DNA of 64,000 nucleotides from an uncultured Alphaproteobacteria bacterium (GCA_902595855.1 CACJRY010000005.1:1-64000), one strand, 5' to 3'. Shown: positions 8,972 through 18,304, counted from the stretch's first letter. Translations and numbers: made by a program. The notes: generated by a model from the letters alone, not told the origin.

Positions 8972-9784
8972 TTATTTTGATTCAAATAATTCTATAATAT
9001 TTCCATTTTTGGCAAAAATTCCTGCTAAAATCTTTTTATTTTCAAGGGGTTGCTTAAAAAGAGTACATAAAACCTTCGTTTTTGCATTCTCAATGTCATT
9101 AAGTTTGTTAGATTGATATCCTCTAACAATTCTTTTAAATGAAAAATAAGGCTTATCTATTTTTGAAAAGTTTTGATACCCCCACCAAAAACAGTCGTTT
9201 TGTGCTGATAATGGTCTTGAAATATCAACACCTCTGTTAACAAACAAAGTTTCCATCGTATCAGTAAACGCAGCATGTTTTAGGTTTGAAAAGAATTCTT
9301 TGTGCCCTGAAGTGTTCAGTATTTGTTTGTTTAACTGCGTAGTTAGTTTGTTGATTTTAATTGTCCCCTGAGTAACAGTTTTTTTAAATTCATCAGGATC
9401 AAAATTATAAGAAATAATTGTTTGATCAACACCATGACTAAAGATCCAATCTAAAATTTCTATTGGATTTGGGGCTATATGCAATTGCAGAAGTTTACTA
9501 AACATTTCCTCTTGTGCCCCTCTTAAAAAAATAATGTCGGTATTTTTAAGTGTATATTTAGCCATAAGATTAAATCTTAATTCAAGAACTTCATTAATAA
9601 TTTCTTTTGATTTGTTTCCAAAACCTATTACATTACCTAAGAAAACTAGCTTATCATCTAACTCAAAATTAGATAAAATATATTTTTTAATTGATTGAAA
9701 TGAATCTAAGCTTGAGTGTAATGAGCCTATTGCCCAAATTTTATTTGCATTTTTTAATTCAGAATAATTACTAAAGTTTTCCAA
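8972..9784 (-). CDS. Degenerate serine/threonine protein phosphatase-like protein (pseudo-PPP)
   Basis: The fold is that of PPP metallophosphatases, but the metal-binding motifs are broken. GDxHG reads GSLHS (20-24), GDxxDRG reads GNVIGFG (50-56), GNHE reads GAQE (89-92), and the late histidine block reads IVRGYQS. Aspartate, asparagine and histidine ligands are thus lost while the scaffold is kept, so catalysis is unlikely and a binding or regulatory role is inferred. The only usable start is a TTG directly after the carD stop, so translation is probably coupled. 270 aa; next gene is rpoH. Confidence 0.75.
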   Translation of the reverse strand: MENFSNYSELKNANKIWAIGSLHSSLDSFQSIKKYILSNFELDDKLVFLGNVIGFGNKSKEIINEVLELRFNLMAKYTLKNTDIIFLRGAQEEMFSKLLQLHIAPNPIEILDWIFSHGVDQTIISYNFDPDEFKKTVTQGTIKINKLTTQLNKQILNTSGHKEFFSNLKHAAFTDTMETLFVNRGVDISRPLSAQNDCFWWGYQNFSKIDKPYFSFKRIVRGYQSNKLNDIENAKTKVLCTLFKQPLENKKILAGIFAKNGNIIELFESK

Positions 9785-10285
9785 TTACTTGTTTCTTAGT
9801 ATTGATTCAATTTTTTCAGTTGATTGAAAGTAGTCTGTTTTCTCCACAGCAGCTACTTCTCTAGCTAATCTTTCAATAGCAACTTGAAACATTTGTCTTT
9901 CGCTGTAAGATTGTTCAGCTTGGCTTGTTTTTCTAAAAAGATCTCTAACTACTTCAGCAATTTTTATTGGATCACCTGAAAAAATTTTTGCGTCATATTC
10001 TTGCGCTCTTCTACTCCACATTATTCTTCTTATTTTTGGTTTTAGCTTTAAAATATCAAATACCTGTTCAATTATTTTCTTTGATGCAATTTTTCTTAAT
10101 CCTACCTGTTCAAGTTTATCTGTTGGTACCCTAATTGTTAATTTAGATTGTTCCATTTTAACAACATAAAAATTTGTTTTAATACTTCCTATTTCCATTG
10201 TTTCTAATTTTATAATCTCTCCAACTCCATGCTTTGGATAAACTACTATTTCGCCTTTTGTAAATTGAGAATTTTTATTTGCCAT
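9785..10285 (-). CDS. carD: CarD-family RNA polymerase-binding regulator
   Basis: A 166-aa protein with an N-terminal Tudor-like polymerase-interaction domain (FTKGEIVVYPKHGVGEI) and a helical C-terminal DNA-contact domain (KIRRIMWSRRAQEYDAKI). CarD proteins bind the RNA polymerase beta subunit and stabilise open promoter complexes. As in many alphaproteobacteria it follows fdxA, here by 2 bases, and is followed without a gap by the pseudo-phosphatase. Confidence 0.93.
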   Translation of the reverse strand: MANKNSQFTKGEIVVYPKHGVGEIIKLETMEIGSIKTNFYVVKMEQSKLTIRVPTDKLEQVGLRKIASKKIIEQVFDILKLKPKIRRIMWSRRAQEYDAKIFSGDPIKIAEVVRDLFRKTSQAEQSYSERQMFQVAIERLAREVAAVEKTDYFQSTEKIESILRNK

Positions 10286-10287
10286 AT

Positions 10288-10620
10288 CTAACTTCCTGGT
10301 TTTTCACTAAAATGGTCTTGAAATTTATTTTCAACACCTTCCCAGTCTTTAGCGTCAATTGGTGGTTTTTTTTTCTCAGTTATTACTGGCCATAACTCTG
10401 AATACTTTCGGTTGATTTCTGCCCATTTCTCCATTTCGTTCTCAGTATCTGAATGAATTGCATCTATAGGACATTCGGGTTCACACACTCCACAATCAAT
10501 ACACTCATCTGGATGGATCACTAACATATTCTCACCTTCATAAAAACAATCTACTGGACAAACATCAACACAGTCCATGTGTTTACATTTTATACAATTT
10601 TCATCAACTACATATGTCAT
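10288..10620 (-). CDS. fdxA: Ferredoxin FdxA, 7Fe type
   Basis: A 110-aa ferredoxin with [17 protein letters not shown] and [12 protein letters not shown]. This is the cysteine pattern of proteins holding one 3Fe-4S and one 4Fe-4S cluster, followed by the long C-terminal extension with a [15 protein letters not shown] block typical of alphaproteobacterial FdxA. It is a low-potential electron carrier; partners are not evident here. The ATG overlaps the end of the upstream TerB-like gene by 4 bases. Confidence 0.95.
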   Translation of the reverse strand: MTYVVDENCIKCKHMDCVDVCPVDCFYEGENMLVIHPDECIDCGVCEPECPIDAIHSDTENEMEKWAEINRKYSELWPVITEKKKPPIDAKDWEGVENKFQDHFSEKPGS

Positions 10621-11069
10621 AATATATTTAACTTATCTTTTGCTCTTTTTTTTGCATTTCCACATTCAATATCTGATACATATAGTAAGCCGGCTAATCT
10701 TCTCAACAAGTTTGACTCAAAATCATGAATTTCATTATCAGATAAAATAACTTCCCATAATACTTCAATTAATAATATTTTCTTATCATCAGAAAAAGAT
10801 TTGTTTAATTTAGATGTATAATAAAATAATGACCGAGAATTATCTTTGTCATCTAGGGCTTTAGAAATAGCTATCTTTACGTCATCAGGATTTTCTTTAA
10901 ATACATGAATGAGGCTAGATGAAATTTTATTTACTTCCTCATTTGAAACATTACCATCAGTGTTAGCTGCTTCAATTAATAGGCCTGTAAGTATGTCAAT
11001 ATCCTTACTTTCAAACTTTTGATTTTGACCACTATCATTTGAAAATATATTTTTTAGAGATTGTAACAA
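10617..11069 (-). CDS. TerB-like (tellurite resistance B domain) protein
   Basis: A 150-aa helical protein with the TerB signature of two similar acidic helices: [15 protein letters not shown] and [19 protein letters not shown]. TerB-domain proteins bind metal ions and often act at membranes, but no function can be assigned. The start is a TTG at 11069 with AAGG about 9 bases ahead. It lies 35 bases after the helicase gene and overlaps fdxA by 4 bases, in the slot where other alphaproteobacteria often have a small RNA-binding gene. Confidence 0.75.
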   Translation of the reverse strand: MLQSLKNIFSNDSGQNQKFESKDIDILTGLLIEAANTDGNVSNEEVNKISSSLIHVFKENPDDVKIAISKALDDKDNSRSLFYYTSKLNKSFSDDKKILLIEVLWEVILSDNEIHDFESNLLRRLAGLLYVSDIECGNAKKRAKDKLNIL

Positions 11070-11104
11070 TTTATTACCTTATTAATATCAATTTAAAAAA
11101 TTCT

Positions 11105-13669
11105 TTAAAGTAGTTTTTCCAAAACTGCAAAAGGAGAATTTGGATCTGCTTGTTTTTTAGTTCCTTTTGGCAACTTTTCATTTTTGCTACTTTTTTTAAT
11201 ATTAATTTTTTTAGTTTTAGATTTTGATAATTTTTTAGGTAGTTTTTTTGACTCATAATAATATAAGTCTCTTTCATTATTAAGTTTTATAGTGCTAAAA
11301 CCACAAAACTTCAAAATATCTCTTAATTGATTTCTGTCGCAACCAACTGGATTCATTAAATCTGATGAATCTAAAAAGGGTCCATTTTTAACTTTTTGCC
11401 TAGCTATAAAAAAGATTCTTTCAAACACATCCACTCTTAATGCAAAGTTATTAAGCTTTATATAGCCAATAGCAGGCCAGTAATTCTTTTTCATTTCATT
11501 TTGTATTTCAAAAGACACTCTTCCATCTTTTGGGAGTGGTATAACGCCATCAAATTTATATTCATTAAATATACACCATAAAATACTTGATAATTCCATG
11601 GGTGCCTTTTTTAAAAAATTTGGAACAAAAAAATACTTAGCACCTATTCGAATTCCTGATTTAGATATCATGGTTTTTTCTTCCATTGAAATATCTTTGA
11701 GAAAAGTACTAAATTGCTCAACAGGCAAAGTTCCTAAACTTTCAAAAACATTAAATTTTATTGCTCTAATATTGCTTGATATATTTTCATCATCGCTTTC
11801 TTTAACTGGCCATAATAATTCTTTTATTAATCCATCTATCCACGTTTGAAGTTTTGCAGCAATTAAAAGTCTATTTTCACTACTAATATATTCATTATTA
11901 AGCGCCTCAGCAGTTGGATTAAAAATAGTGGAACCTTTTAAGAGATATCCGACAGTATCTTCTCCCCAAAAAATTTTAATACCTTCATTAAATTTTATTT
12001 CACTAATATTGCCAAAACTTATGGACTCAATAGGAGCATTTAAAAAATTGTTTATTTTTTCTTCAATCATTATTCTAGCTAATTTTTTTACATGAGTTAG
12101 GGAAAAAAGAGAATTAGAAATTACATCTTTGTCTAAATTTAAATTAAAATTGTTGAGCGATCCATACTTCTTTTCCTTTATTTTAATAATTTTACCGTCA
12201 GAGACAGTCAAGTCATTGTATAATTCATTTTTGTTAGATTTTATGAAATACTTTGAATTTATATCAACAAATCTATTTGTTAGACCTTCATGCAGATTGT
12301 CGGACAAATCATTTTCAATTTTTTGAGTAATTTCTTGCCAATATTTTTCATTATCTATCCAACTTTGATGATTTGAAATATAAGTCCAAGTCCTTACTTG
12401 AGAAATTTTTGACGATAACTCTTCGATTCCACCATTGAAATTTTGGAGGCCTATGATATTTTTTTCAAGCCACAACTTTGGTATTTTTTCATTTTTAATC
12501 AAAAGTAAAAAAATGGTTTTAAGAAAATGTAAATATGTATCGTTAAATAATTTTTGAAAATCTGGGATCCTGCAAACCTCCCACAATAAATGTATTCTAT
12601 CTTTATTCGTGAGTAACTTTTTTATATTTTGATCTTCGATTAGATACCTGAAGTTTAATTCATCAGATGCATTTTTTTTATGAATGAAATAATGGTGAAC
12701 AGGAAACTCTTTTAAACTTGCAAGAAAATTTTCAATACTCGAAAAATCTAAAGTTGTGTTTCTCCAATAAATTCTATTAATTGAATTAAAATTACTATCC
12801 TCGATATCTTTTATTGTTTTTACATCAAGTTCGCCTGCATCTTTTAATAATGAAAAAGTTCCATTATTTTCATATCTCCCGGCTCTTCCTGCAATCTGTC
12901 CCATTTCATTTGTATGTAAATTTCTTTTAAATCTTCCATCATATTTTTCGATTGATGAAAAAGCAACGTGATCGATATTTAAATTGAGACCCATTCCTAT
13001 TGCATCAGTTGCTACAAGATAATCAACTTTTTTGTCTTCATAAATTTCAACTTGTGCATTTCTTGTTCGTGGACTTAATGATCCAAGCACAACTGCTGCA
13101 CCACCTCGATGAGTTCTTAGACTTTCAGCAATTTCATAAACATTGTTTATATTGAAAGCTATTACAGCTGACCTAGGCTTAAGTTTAGAAAAACTTCTAT
13201 TAGAATTATAACTTAGTTTGGAAAATCTATCTCTCAGCTCAAACTTTATATTCGGAAAAATTTTTGATAATAAAGATTTTATAGTTAAAGCACCTAAAAA
13301 AATTGTCTCAAATTCACCCCTTGTATTAAGCAAGTGCTCAGTAAAAACGTGACCTCTTTCATAATCAGCTGCTAATTGAATTTCATCAATAGCCACACAC
13401 TCAACATTAATGTTTTTAGGAATACTTTCCACTGTACAAAAAAAATATTTAGCTTCTTTGGGTATAAATTTTTCTTCTCCAGTAACTAAGGCTACATGAT
13501 TAATTCCAATTTTTTTTACTGCCTTATCATAATTTTCACGAGCTAAGAGACGTAAAGGGAATCCAAATATTCCCGACTGATAAGACATAAGCCTATCAAA
13601 TGCGAGATAGGTTTTTCCTGTGTTGGTTGGACCCAGTATGGCTACCAGGTTGCTATCTTCTGCTTTCAC
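11105..13669 (-). CDS. SUV3-like superfamily 2 RNA helicase
   Basis: 854 aa. Walker A reads GPTNTGKT (13-20) with the unusual form shared by mitochondrial SUV3 and alphaproteobacterial relatives. A DEIQ box is near residue 94, and the C-terminal helicase domain has IGMGLNLNIDHVAF and QIAGRAGRY. The rest is a long alphaproteobacteria-type extension ending in a lysine-rich tail (about 810-845). A role in RNA unwinding or decay is inferred from the family. The start is GTG, 5 bases downstream of acnA. Confidence 0.9.
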   Translation of the reverse strand: MKAEDSNLVAILGPTNTGKTYLAFDRLMSYQSGIFGFPLRLLARENYDKAVKKIGINHVALVTGEEKFIPKEAKYFFCTVESIPKNINVECVAIDEIQLAADYERGHVFTEHLLNTRGEFETIFLGALTIKSLLSKIFPNIKFELRDRFSKLSYNSNRSFSKLKPRSAVIAFNINNVYEIAESLRTHRGGAAVVLGSLSPRTRNAQVEIYEDKKVDYLVATDAIGMGLNLNIDHVAFSSIEKYDGRFKRNLHTNEMGQIAGRAGRYENNGTFSLLKDAGELDVKTIKDIEDSNFNSINRIYWRNTTLDFSSIENFLASLKEFPVHHYFIHKKNASDELNFRYLIEDQNIKKLLTNKDRIHLLWEVCRIPDFQKLFNDTYLHFLKTIFLLLIKNEKIPKLWLEKNIIGLQNFNGGIEELSSKISQVRTWTYISNHQSWIDNEKYWQEITQKIENDLSDNLHEGLTNRFVDINSKYFIKSNKNELYNDLTVSDGKIIKIKEKKYGSLNNFNLNLDKDVISNSLFSLTHVKKLARIMIEEKINNFLNAPIESISFGNISEIKFNEGIKIFWGEDTVGYLLKGSTIFNPTAEALNNEYISSENRLLIAAKLQTWIDGLIKELLWPVKESDDENISSNIRAIKFNVFESLGTLPVEQFSTFLKDISMEEKTMISKSGIRIGAKYFFVPNFLKKAPMELSSILWCIFNEYKFDGVIPLPKDGRVSFEIQNEMKKNYWPAIGYIKLNNFALRVDVFERIFFIARQKVKNGPFLDSSDLMNPVGCDRNQLRDILKFCGFSTIKLNNERDLYYYESKKLPKKLSKSKTKKINIKKSSKNEKLPKGTKKQADPNSPFAVLEKLL

Positions 13670-13674
13670 TTAAT

Positions 13675-16317
13675 TTATGATGCGTTTTTAACAATTGAAT
13701 TTAACACGTATTGTAAAATACCACCCTGTTTATAATAATCTAGCTCTTTAGCTGTGTCTATTCTGCAAAGAAGTTTAATTGTTCTTGTATTACTAGACTT
13801 TATTTCACAAATTAATTCAGTATTTGGTTGGATAGCATTAAGCCCCTTTATAGTGATCAACTCACTTCCAGTAAGATTAAGTGATTTTCTATTTTGTTCT
13901 GAAACAAACTGTAATGGAAGTACTCCCATACCAATTAAATTTGAACGATGTATCCTTTCAAAACTTTCTGCAATTACTGCTTTTATGCCTAATAATTTCG
14001 TGCCTTTTGCTGCCCAATCTCTTGAAGATCCAGTTCCATATTCTTTTCCGGCGAATATAACTAAGGGAATGTTTTTTTTTGCATACTCTATCGCAGCATC
14101 ATATATGGACATCTCTTTATTCTTATCATCAAAAAATTTTGTTATACCTCCCTCTGTTCCAGGAATAATCTCATTTTTTATTCTTATATTCGCAAATGTT
14201 CCTCTCATCATTATTTCATGATTACCTCTTCTGGACCCATAAGAATTAAAATCTTTTATATTTATTTGTCGCTCATTTAAATATTTTCCAGCTGGACTAT
14301 CTGACTTTATTGATCCTGCAGGAGAAATATGGTCTGTTGTGACACTATCACCTAAAATAGCAAGAATTCTTGCGTTAACAATATCTTCAACTTGATTTTG
14401 TTCACTCTCAAAAAAAGGTGGGTGTTTGATATATGTGCTTGAAGCATTCCATGAATAAGTAGTCTCAGAAACACTATTTATAGATTTCCAGTTTTGATCA
14501 CCGCTATATATTTCTTCATATCTTTTTAAAAACATGTCAGTAGATAAAGATTGATTTACAATCTCATTAATTTCTGATGTAGATGGCCATAAATCTTTTA
14601 AAAAAACCTTATCTCCAGAATTACTAATACCTATTGGCTCATTAAATAAGTCAATGTTCATGTTTCCAGCAATTGCAAAAGCAACCACCAATGGAGGCGA
14701 TGCTAGAAAGTTTGCCTTCACCTCTTGATGAACGCGACCTTCAAAATTTCTATTTCCAGACAATACTGAACAAACTGTTAAATCTTTTTGTTTAATTTCC
14801 CTTGATACCCATTCATTTAGCGGTCCAGAATTACCAATACATGTGGTGCATCCGTAACCCACTAAGTTGAAACCAATCTTATTTAAATATTCTGATAATT
14901 TAGCCTTATCTAAGTAATCACTTACAACCTTGCTGCCTGGTGCTAAACTTGTTTTTACCCATGGCTTAACTTGCAAACCCAGCTCGGTTGCCTTTTTCGC
15001 AACAAGCCCTGCGGCAACCATCACGTTAGGATTTGAAGTATTTGTACAACTAGTAATTGCAGCAATAACTACATCTCCTGATTGAAGCTCTTTTACATTT
15101 TTTGATTTATCAAAAACTGAATTATCTATTTCATTAAAAACACGAGGTATGTCAGTTACGAATACTTTATCTTGTGGACGCTTAGGCCCTGCAACAGATG
15201 GTTTAATTTCATCTAAAGCTAAATGTAGTAGTTCGTCAAAATTAGGATTGTAATCATTCTGAGACCAGAGTTGTTGTGTGTTTGTATATTCTTTTACAAT
15301 ATTAATTTGATGTTCATCTTTTCCAGATAATTTTAGATAATTTAAAGTTTCTTCATCTGTTGAAAAAAAACCGCAAGTTGCACCATATTCAGGCGCCATG
15401 TTTGATATTGTAGCCCTATCTGCAAGAGATAATTTTTTGAGACCATCACCAAAAAACTCAACAAATTTTCCAACCACTCCTTTTTTTCTCAATATTTCTG
15501 TTATTGTTAAAACTAAATCAGTTGCTGTAATTCCTTCCTTAAGTTCTCCATTTATTTTAAAGCCAACAACTTTCGGAATATTCATTGATATTGGTTGACC
15601 TAGCATTGCGGCCTCTGCCTCAATACCGCCAACTCCCCATCCTAAAACTGAAAGGGCGTTTACCATAGTAGTGTGACTATCAGTACCCACAACAGAATCA
15701 GGATAAATATAATTTAGCTTTTTTATTTTTTTTGACCATACTGTCTTAGCTATATTCTCGAGGTTCACTTGATGACAAATTCCACCACCTGGTGGTACTA
15801 AATAAAAATTATCAAATGTTTTTTGGCCCCATTTTAAAAACTCATACCTTTCTTTATTACGATCGAATTCTTTTTTTACGTTATCTTGAAAAGCCCTGTC
15901 ATTTCCAAAATGATCCACCATTACTGAGTGATCAATAACCAAGTCAACTCTTGATAAAGGGTTAATATTATTAGGATTAATACCTTTGTGTCTTAATGCG
16001 TCTCTCATAGCAGCTAAATCAGCAACTGCTGGTACTCCTGTAAAATCCTGCATAAGAACACGGGTTGGAGTAAATGATATTTCAAAATTCTCTAATGGTT
16101 CAGTAATTTTTTTGCATAAATTATCTATCATTTCCTTTGTTACTGCTTCTCCATCTTCATTTCTTAGGAGGTTTTCAATTATTATTTTTATTGAATTGGG
16201 AATTTTAGCTAATTCAAAATTATAAATTTGTGACAAAGTATTTAAGTCAAAATATGTATATTCTCTTTTGTCGATAATGATTTTTTTTCGAGAATTAAAA
16301 GAGTTTAGAGATGTCAT
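13675..16317 (-). CDS. acnA: Aconitate hydratase A
   Basis: TCA-cycle enzyme that isomerises citrate and isocitrate using a 4Fe-4S cluster. The 880-aa length and the VVGTDSHTTMVNAL, SCTNTSNP and GCTTCIGNSGPL motifs (three cluster cysteines) identify the AcnA/IRP1 type, as do the C-terminal swivel domain SYGSRRGNHEIMMRGTFAN and GSSRDWAAKG. It leads the minus-strand run, so downstream genes including fdxA, carD and rpoH could share its transcript. Its promoter must lie in the 350-base gap before the H1-like gene. Confidence 0.97.
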   Translation of the reverse strand: MTSLNSFNSRKKIIIDKREYTYFDLNTLSQIYNFELAKIPNSIKIIIENLLRNEDGEAVTKEMIDNLCKKITEPLENFEISFTPTRVLMQDFTGVPAVADLAAMRDALRHKGINPNNINPLSRVDLVIDHSVMVDHFGNDRAFQDNVKKEFDRNKERYEFLKWGQKTFDNFYLVPPGGGICHQVNLENIAKTVWSKKIKKLNYIYPDSVVGTDSHTTMVNALSVLGWGVGGIEAEAAMLGQPISMNIPKVVGFKINGELKEGITATDLVLTITEILRKKGVVGKFVEFFGDGLKKLSLADRATISNMAPEYGATCGFFSTDEETLNYLKLSGKDEHQINIVKEYTNTQQLWSQNDYNPNFDELLHLALDEIKPSVAGPKRPQDKVFVTDIPRVFNEIDNSVFDKSKNVKELQSGDVVIAAITSCTNTSNPNVMVAAGLVAKKATELGLQVKPWVKTSLAPGSKVVSDYLDKAKLSEYLNKIGFNLVGYGCTTCIGNSGPLNEWVSREIKQKDLTVCSVLSGNRNFEGRVHQEVKANFLASPPLVVAFAIAGNMNIDLFNEPIGISNSGDKVFLKDLWPSTSEINEIVNQSLSTDMFLKRYEEIYSGDQNWKSINSVSETTYSWNASSTYIKHPPFFESEQNQVEDIVNARILAILGDSVTTDHISPAGSIKSDSPAGKYLNERQINIKDFNSYGSRRGNHEIMMRGTFANIRIKNEIIPGTEGGITKFFDDKNKEMSIYDAAIEYAKKNIPLVIFAGKEYGTGSSRDWAAKGTKLLGIKAVIAESFERIHRSNLIGMGVLPLQFVSEQNRKSLNLTGSELITIKGLNAIQPNTELICEIKSSNTRTIKLLCRIDTAKELDYYKQGGILQYVLNSIVKNAS

Positions 16318-16523
16318 GTTAATATATTAGTTATAAAAAAGTGTGCTTACGCCTATCTAATCCTATTTTTAAAAGTTAAATAGCAATCAAAATTAATTAA
16401 TAAGTTTAAGTTTAATAATACTGAATAAAAATTTTGTATAGTTATTTTCTAAATTTTTAATTAGAAATCTGCGAAAAAAATAATAAACACTTCATAAATT
16501 TTAATTTTATTATTAGAGTAATT

Positions 16524-16553
16524 TTTACTTTGGGTTTGCTGTTTTCTTATATT
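16524..16553 (+). promoter_or_regulatory. Candidate promoter of the H1-like gene
   Basis: TTTACT and TATATT are separated by 18 bases, matching sigma-70 consensus at 4/6 and 5/6. It would give a leader of about 105 bases. In AT-rich DNA such matches arise by chance, so this is tentative. Confidence 0.3.
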
Positions 16554-16623
16554 GTTGACTTTAGGCGTAAGTTTTGGGAGAAAAAGAGAGCCTTTTATGT
16601 TTGTCGCTTATTTTAAGTGATGA

Positions 16624-16641
16624 TGGAGGGGGGTTCCTCCA
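16624..16641 (+). promoter_or_regulatory. GC-rich dyad in the leader of the H1-like gene
   Basis: TGGAGG and CCTCCA form a 6-bp inverted repeat around GGGGTT, 26 bases before the start codon and just ahead of the AAGGAG ribosome site. No T-run follows, so it is not an intrinsic terminator. An RNA hairpin that affects translation or stability is possible. It is conspicuous because the surroundings are almost all A and T. Confidence 0.4.
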
Positions 16642-16667
16642 CTTTAACCCAATACAAGGAGCATTAA

Positions 16668-16895
16668 ATGGCAAAGAAGAAAAAGAAAGCAGCACCTAAA
16701 AGAAAGAAAGCTGCACCTAAAAGAAAGAAAGCAGCACCTAAAAGAAAGAAAGCTGCTCCTAAGAAGAAAAAGAAAGCAGCACCTAAGAAGAAAAAGAGAG
16801 CTGCTCCTAAGAAGAAAAAGAAAGCAGCACCTAAGAAGAAAAAGAGAGCTGCTCCTAAGAAAAAGAAAAAGGCTGCTAAGAAAAGAAGAAGATAG
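16668..16895 (+). CDS. Histone H1-like lysine/alanine/proline repeat protein
   Basis: 75 aa made almost wholly of K, A, P and R. After MAKKKKK come three 7-residue units (AAPKRKK) and then 8-residue units alternating AAPKKKKK and AAPKKKKR, ending KKAAKKRRR. This resembles the C-terminal tail of eukaryotic H1 and bacterial H1-like, AlgP-type proteins, so non-specific nucleic-acid binding or compaction is inferred. A good AAGGAG site lies 9 bases upstream and a strong terminator follows, so it is an independent and probably well expressed gene. Confidence 0.8.
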   Translation: MAKKKKKAAPKRKKAAPKRKKAAPKRKKAAPKKKKKAAPKKKKRAAPKKKKKAAPKKKKRAAPKKKKKAAKKRRR

Positions 16896-16960
16896 TCGAT
16901 TTTCTATAGTAGAAAAGAAAAATCTAATTTTTCTTTTTCTTAATTTTTCTAAAATTAATA

Positions 16961-16986
16961 AAAACGGGGTTAGCCCCGTTTTTTTT
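16961..16986 (+). terminator. Intrinsic terminator after the H1-like gene
   Basis: AAAACGGGG, loop TTAG, CCCCGTTTT followed by a T-run. A perfect 9-bp stem makes it a textbook rho-independent terminator, separating the H1-like gene from the ccm operon. Confidence 0.92.
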
Positions 16987-17022
16987 ATTGTTTATGAGAT
17001 AAAATAATCATAATCATTATAA

Positions 17023-17631
17023 ATGCTTCTAATAAATGACTTGTCTTTTTACAGAAATAATAATGTAATATTTGATAACGTAAATATTTCATTAGCTAAT
17101 GGGCAGATAACACAAATAAAAGGAAAAAATGGTTCTGGCAAAACAACTCTCCTAAAAGTAATTTTAAACATCATTGAAGCAAGATCTGGAGAAATATTCT
17201 GGGAGGGCAAAAATATTAAAAAGAATATATTTAACTTTTATAACCAAACAACTTTTATTTCAGATCAATACACCTCATCAAGAAAACTGACGGTATATGA
17301 CAACATTAATTTTTGGAAAGGACTATCTTATTCACAATTAAATGATAACGATATTTTATTGTTATTGGGAACATTTAATTTAAAAAAATATCAAAATACT
17401 GAGACTATGTATTTGTCAGCAGGAGAAATAAAAAAGTTAGAACTTTTAAGATTAATATTAGAGCAGAAAAAACTCTGGATCTTGGATGAGCCATATAATC
17501 ATCTAGATAATTTATCAATTGAAATTTTGAATCAGACTTTTATTGATCATGTTAATAATGAAGGTATTATTTTATTTACATCTCATTATAATCCACCAAT
17601 TAATAAAATAGATGTTATAGATTTTAATTAA
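17023..17631 (+). CDS. ccmA: Heme exporter ATP-binding protein CcmA
   Basis: ABC ATPase of the System I cytochrome c maturation machinery, which works with CcmB, C and D to release holo-CcmE. Walker A GKNGSGKTTL, an ABC signature variant LSAGEIKKLELLRL and Walker B LWILDEP are present. The 202-aa length is typical of CcmA, shorter than most transporters' ATPases. It starts about 36 bases past the terminator and ends 1 base before ccmB. Confidence 0.93.
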   Translation: MLLINDLSFYRNNNVIFDNVNISLANGQITQIKGKNGSGKTTLLKVILNIIEARSGEIFWEGKNIKKNIFNFYNQTTFISDQYTSSRKLTVYDNINFWKGLSYSQLNDNDILLLLGTFNLKKYQNTETMYLSAGEIKKLELLRLILEQKKLWILDEPYNHLDNLSIEILNQTFIDHVNNEGIILFTSHYNPPINKIDVIDFN

Positions 17632-17632
17632 A

Positions 17633-18304
17633 ATGTTTTTCATAATAAAAATATTTGTGTTTTTTAGAAGAGAATCAAAATTATTTTTTACAAATATTAC
17701 AGATCTATTTTCAAATATTGTATTTTTTTTCTTATCTATATTTATTTTTGTTTTTGCATTAGGAACGGATGAACAGCTTTTAAAAACAATAGGCGTTGGA
17801 ATAATTTGGAGCTTATTACTTCTTAGCTCAATTTTAAGTTTAAGAAAATTTTATGAAGAAGACTTTAATAACGGTATACTTGTGATAATTCACATGAGTG
17901 GTATTAGTTATGAGCTATTAGTTTTTTTAAAAATAATATCTCATTTTTTATTTGTTCAATTACCTTTTTTAATTTCTTTACCAATTGTCAGTATATTTTT
18001 CAATTTACCAACTAATGAGGTTTACAATTTAATTATAACATTTTTTATTGGATCATTGATTTTGTCTTGTTTGGGCTCTATTTCAGCATCAATGAATCTT
18101 TTAAACAAAACAAACTTTTCTCTTGGTGGTATAGTTGTTCTTTTGTTTAGTATTCCATTGATAATTTTTTCTGTTGGAATTAACAATGCGGAAAGCGAAC
18201 TTATCTATTTGATTAATTTACTTATAGGAATAGCTCTTATTTTTTTAGGAATTGCACCTTGGTCCAGTGCCGCTTTTATTAAATTGGCTATTAGCAATAA
18301 ATAA
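17633..18304 (+). CDS. ccmB: Heme exporter membrane protein CcmB
   Basis: 223 aa with six hydrophobic segments. RRESKLFF near the N-terminus and IGVGIIWSLLLLSSILSLRKFYEEDFNNGIL are hallmark CcmB stretches. It is the membrane partner of CcmA in the CcmABCD complex. Its stop and the ccmC start share a base (TAATG), indicating translational coupling. Confidence 0.92.
   Translation: MFFIIKIFVFFRRESKLFFTNITDLFSNIVFFFLSIFIFVFALGTDEQLLKTIGVGIIWSLLLLSSILSLRKFYEEDFNNGILVIIHMSGISYELLVFLKIISHFLFVQLPFLISLPIVSIFFNLPTNEVYNLIITFFIGSLILSCLGSISASMNLLNKTNFSLGGIVVLLFSIPLIIFSVGINNAESELIYLINLLIGIALIFLGIAPWSSAAFIKLAISNK

Larger units (their letters stand above)
16318..16667. other. 350-bp divergent spacer between acnA and the H1-like gene
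   Basis: This is the longest gene-free stretch in the core part of the window. It is AT-rich and I see no ORF, tRNA or clear structured RNA. Its right third holds a candidate promoter and a GC-rich dyad for the H1-like gene. The left part must carry the acnA promoter, which I cannot pinpoint. Confidence 0.6.

Noticed and set aside
11074-11277. 67-aa minus-strand ORF in the track
   Set aside because: It lies in another frame of the lysine-rich 3' end of the helicase gene; the helicase frame is the real one.
16555-16560. TTGACT as a -35 box for the H1-like gene
   Set aside because: No acceptable -10 hexamer follows at 16-18 bases; the TTTACT/TATATT pair fits better.
16680-16880. Regular DNA repeats that could suggest a CRISPR or tandem-repeat array
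   Set aside because: The periodicity is that of codons for the AAPKKKK units in one open frame with a start, ribosome site and terminator; there are no unique spacers.
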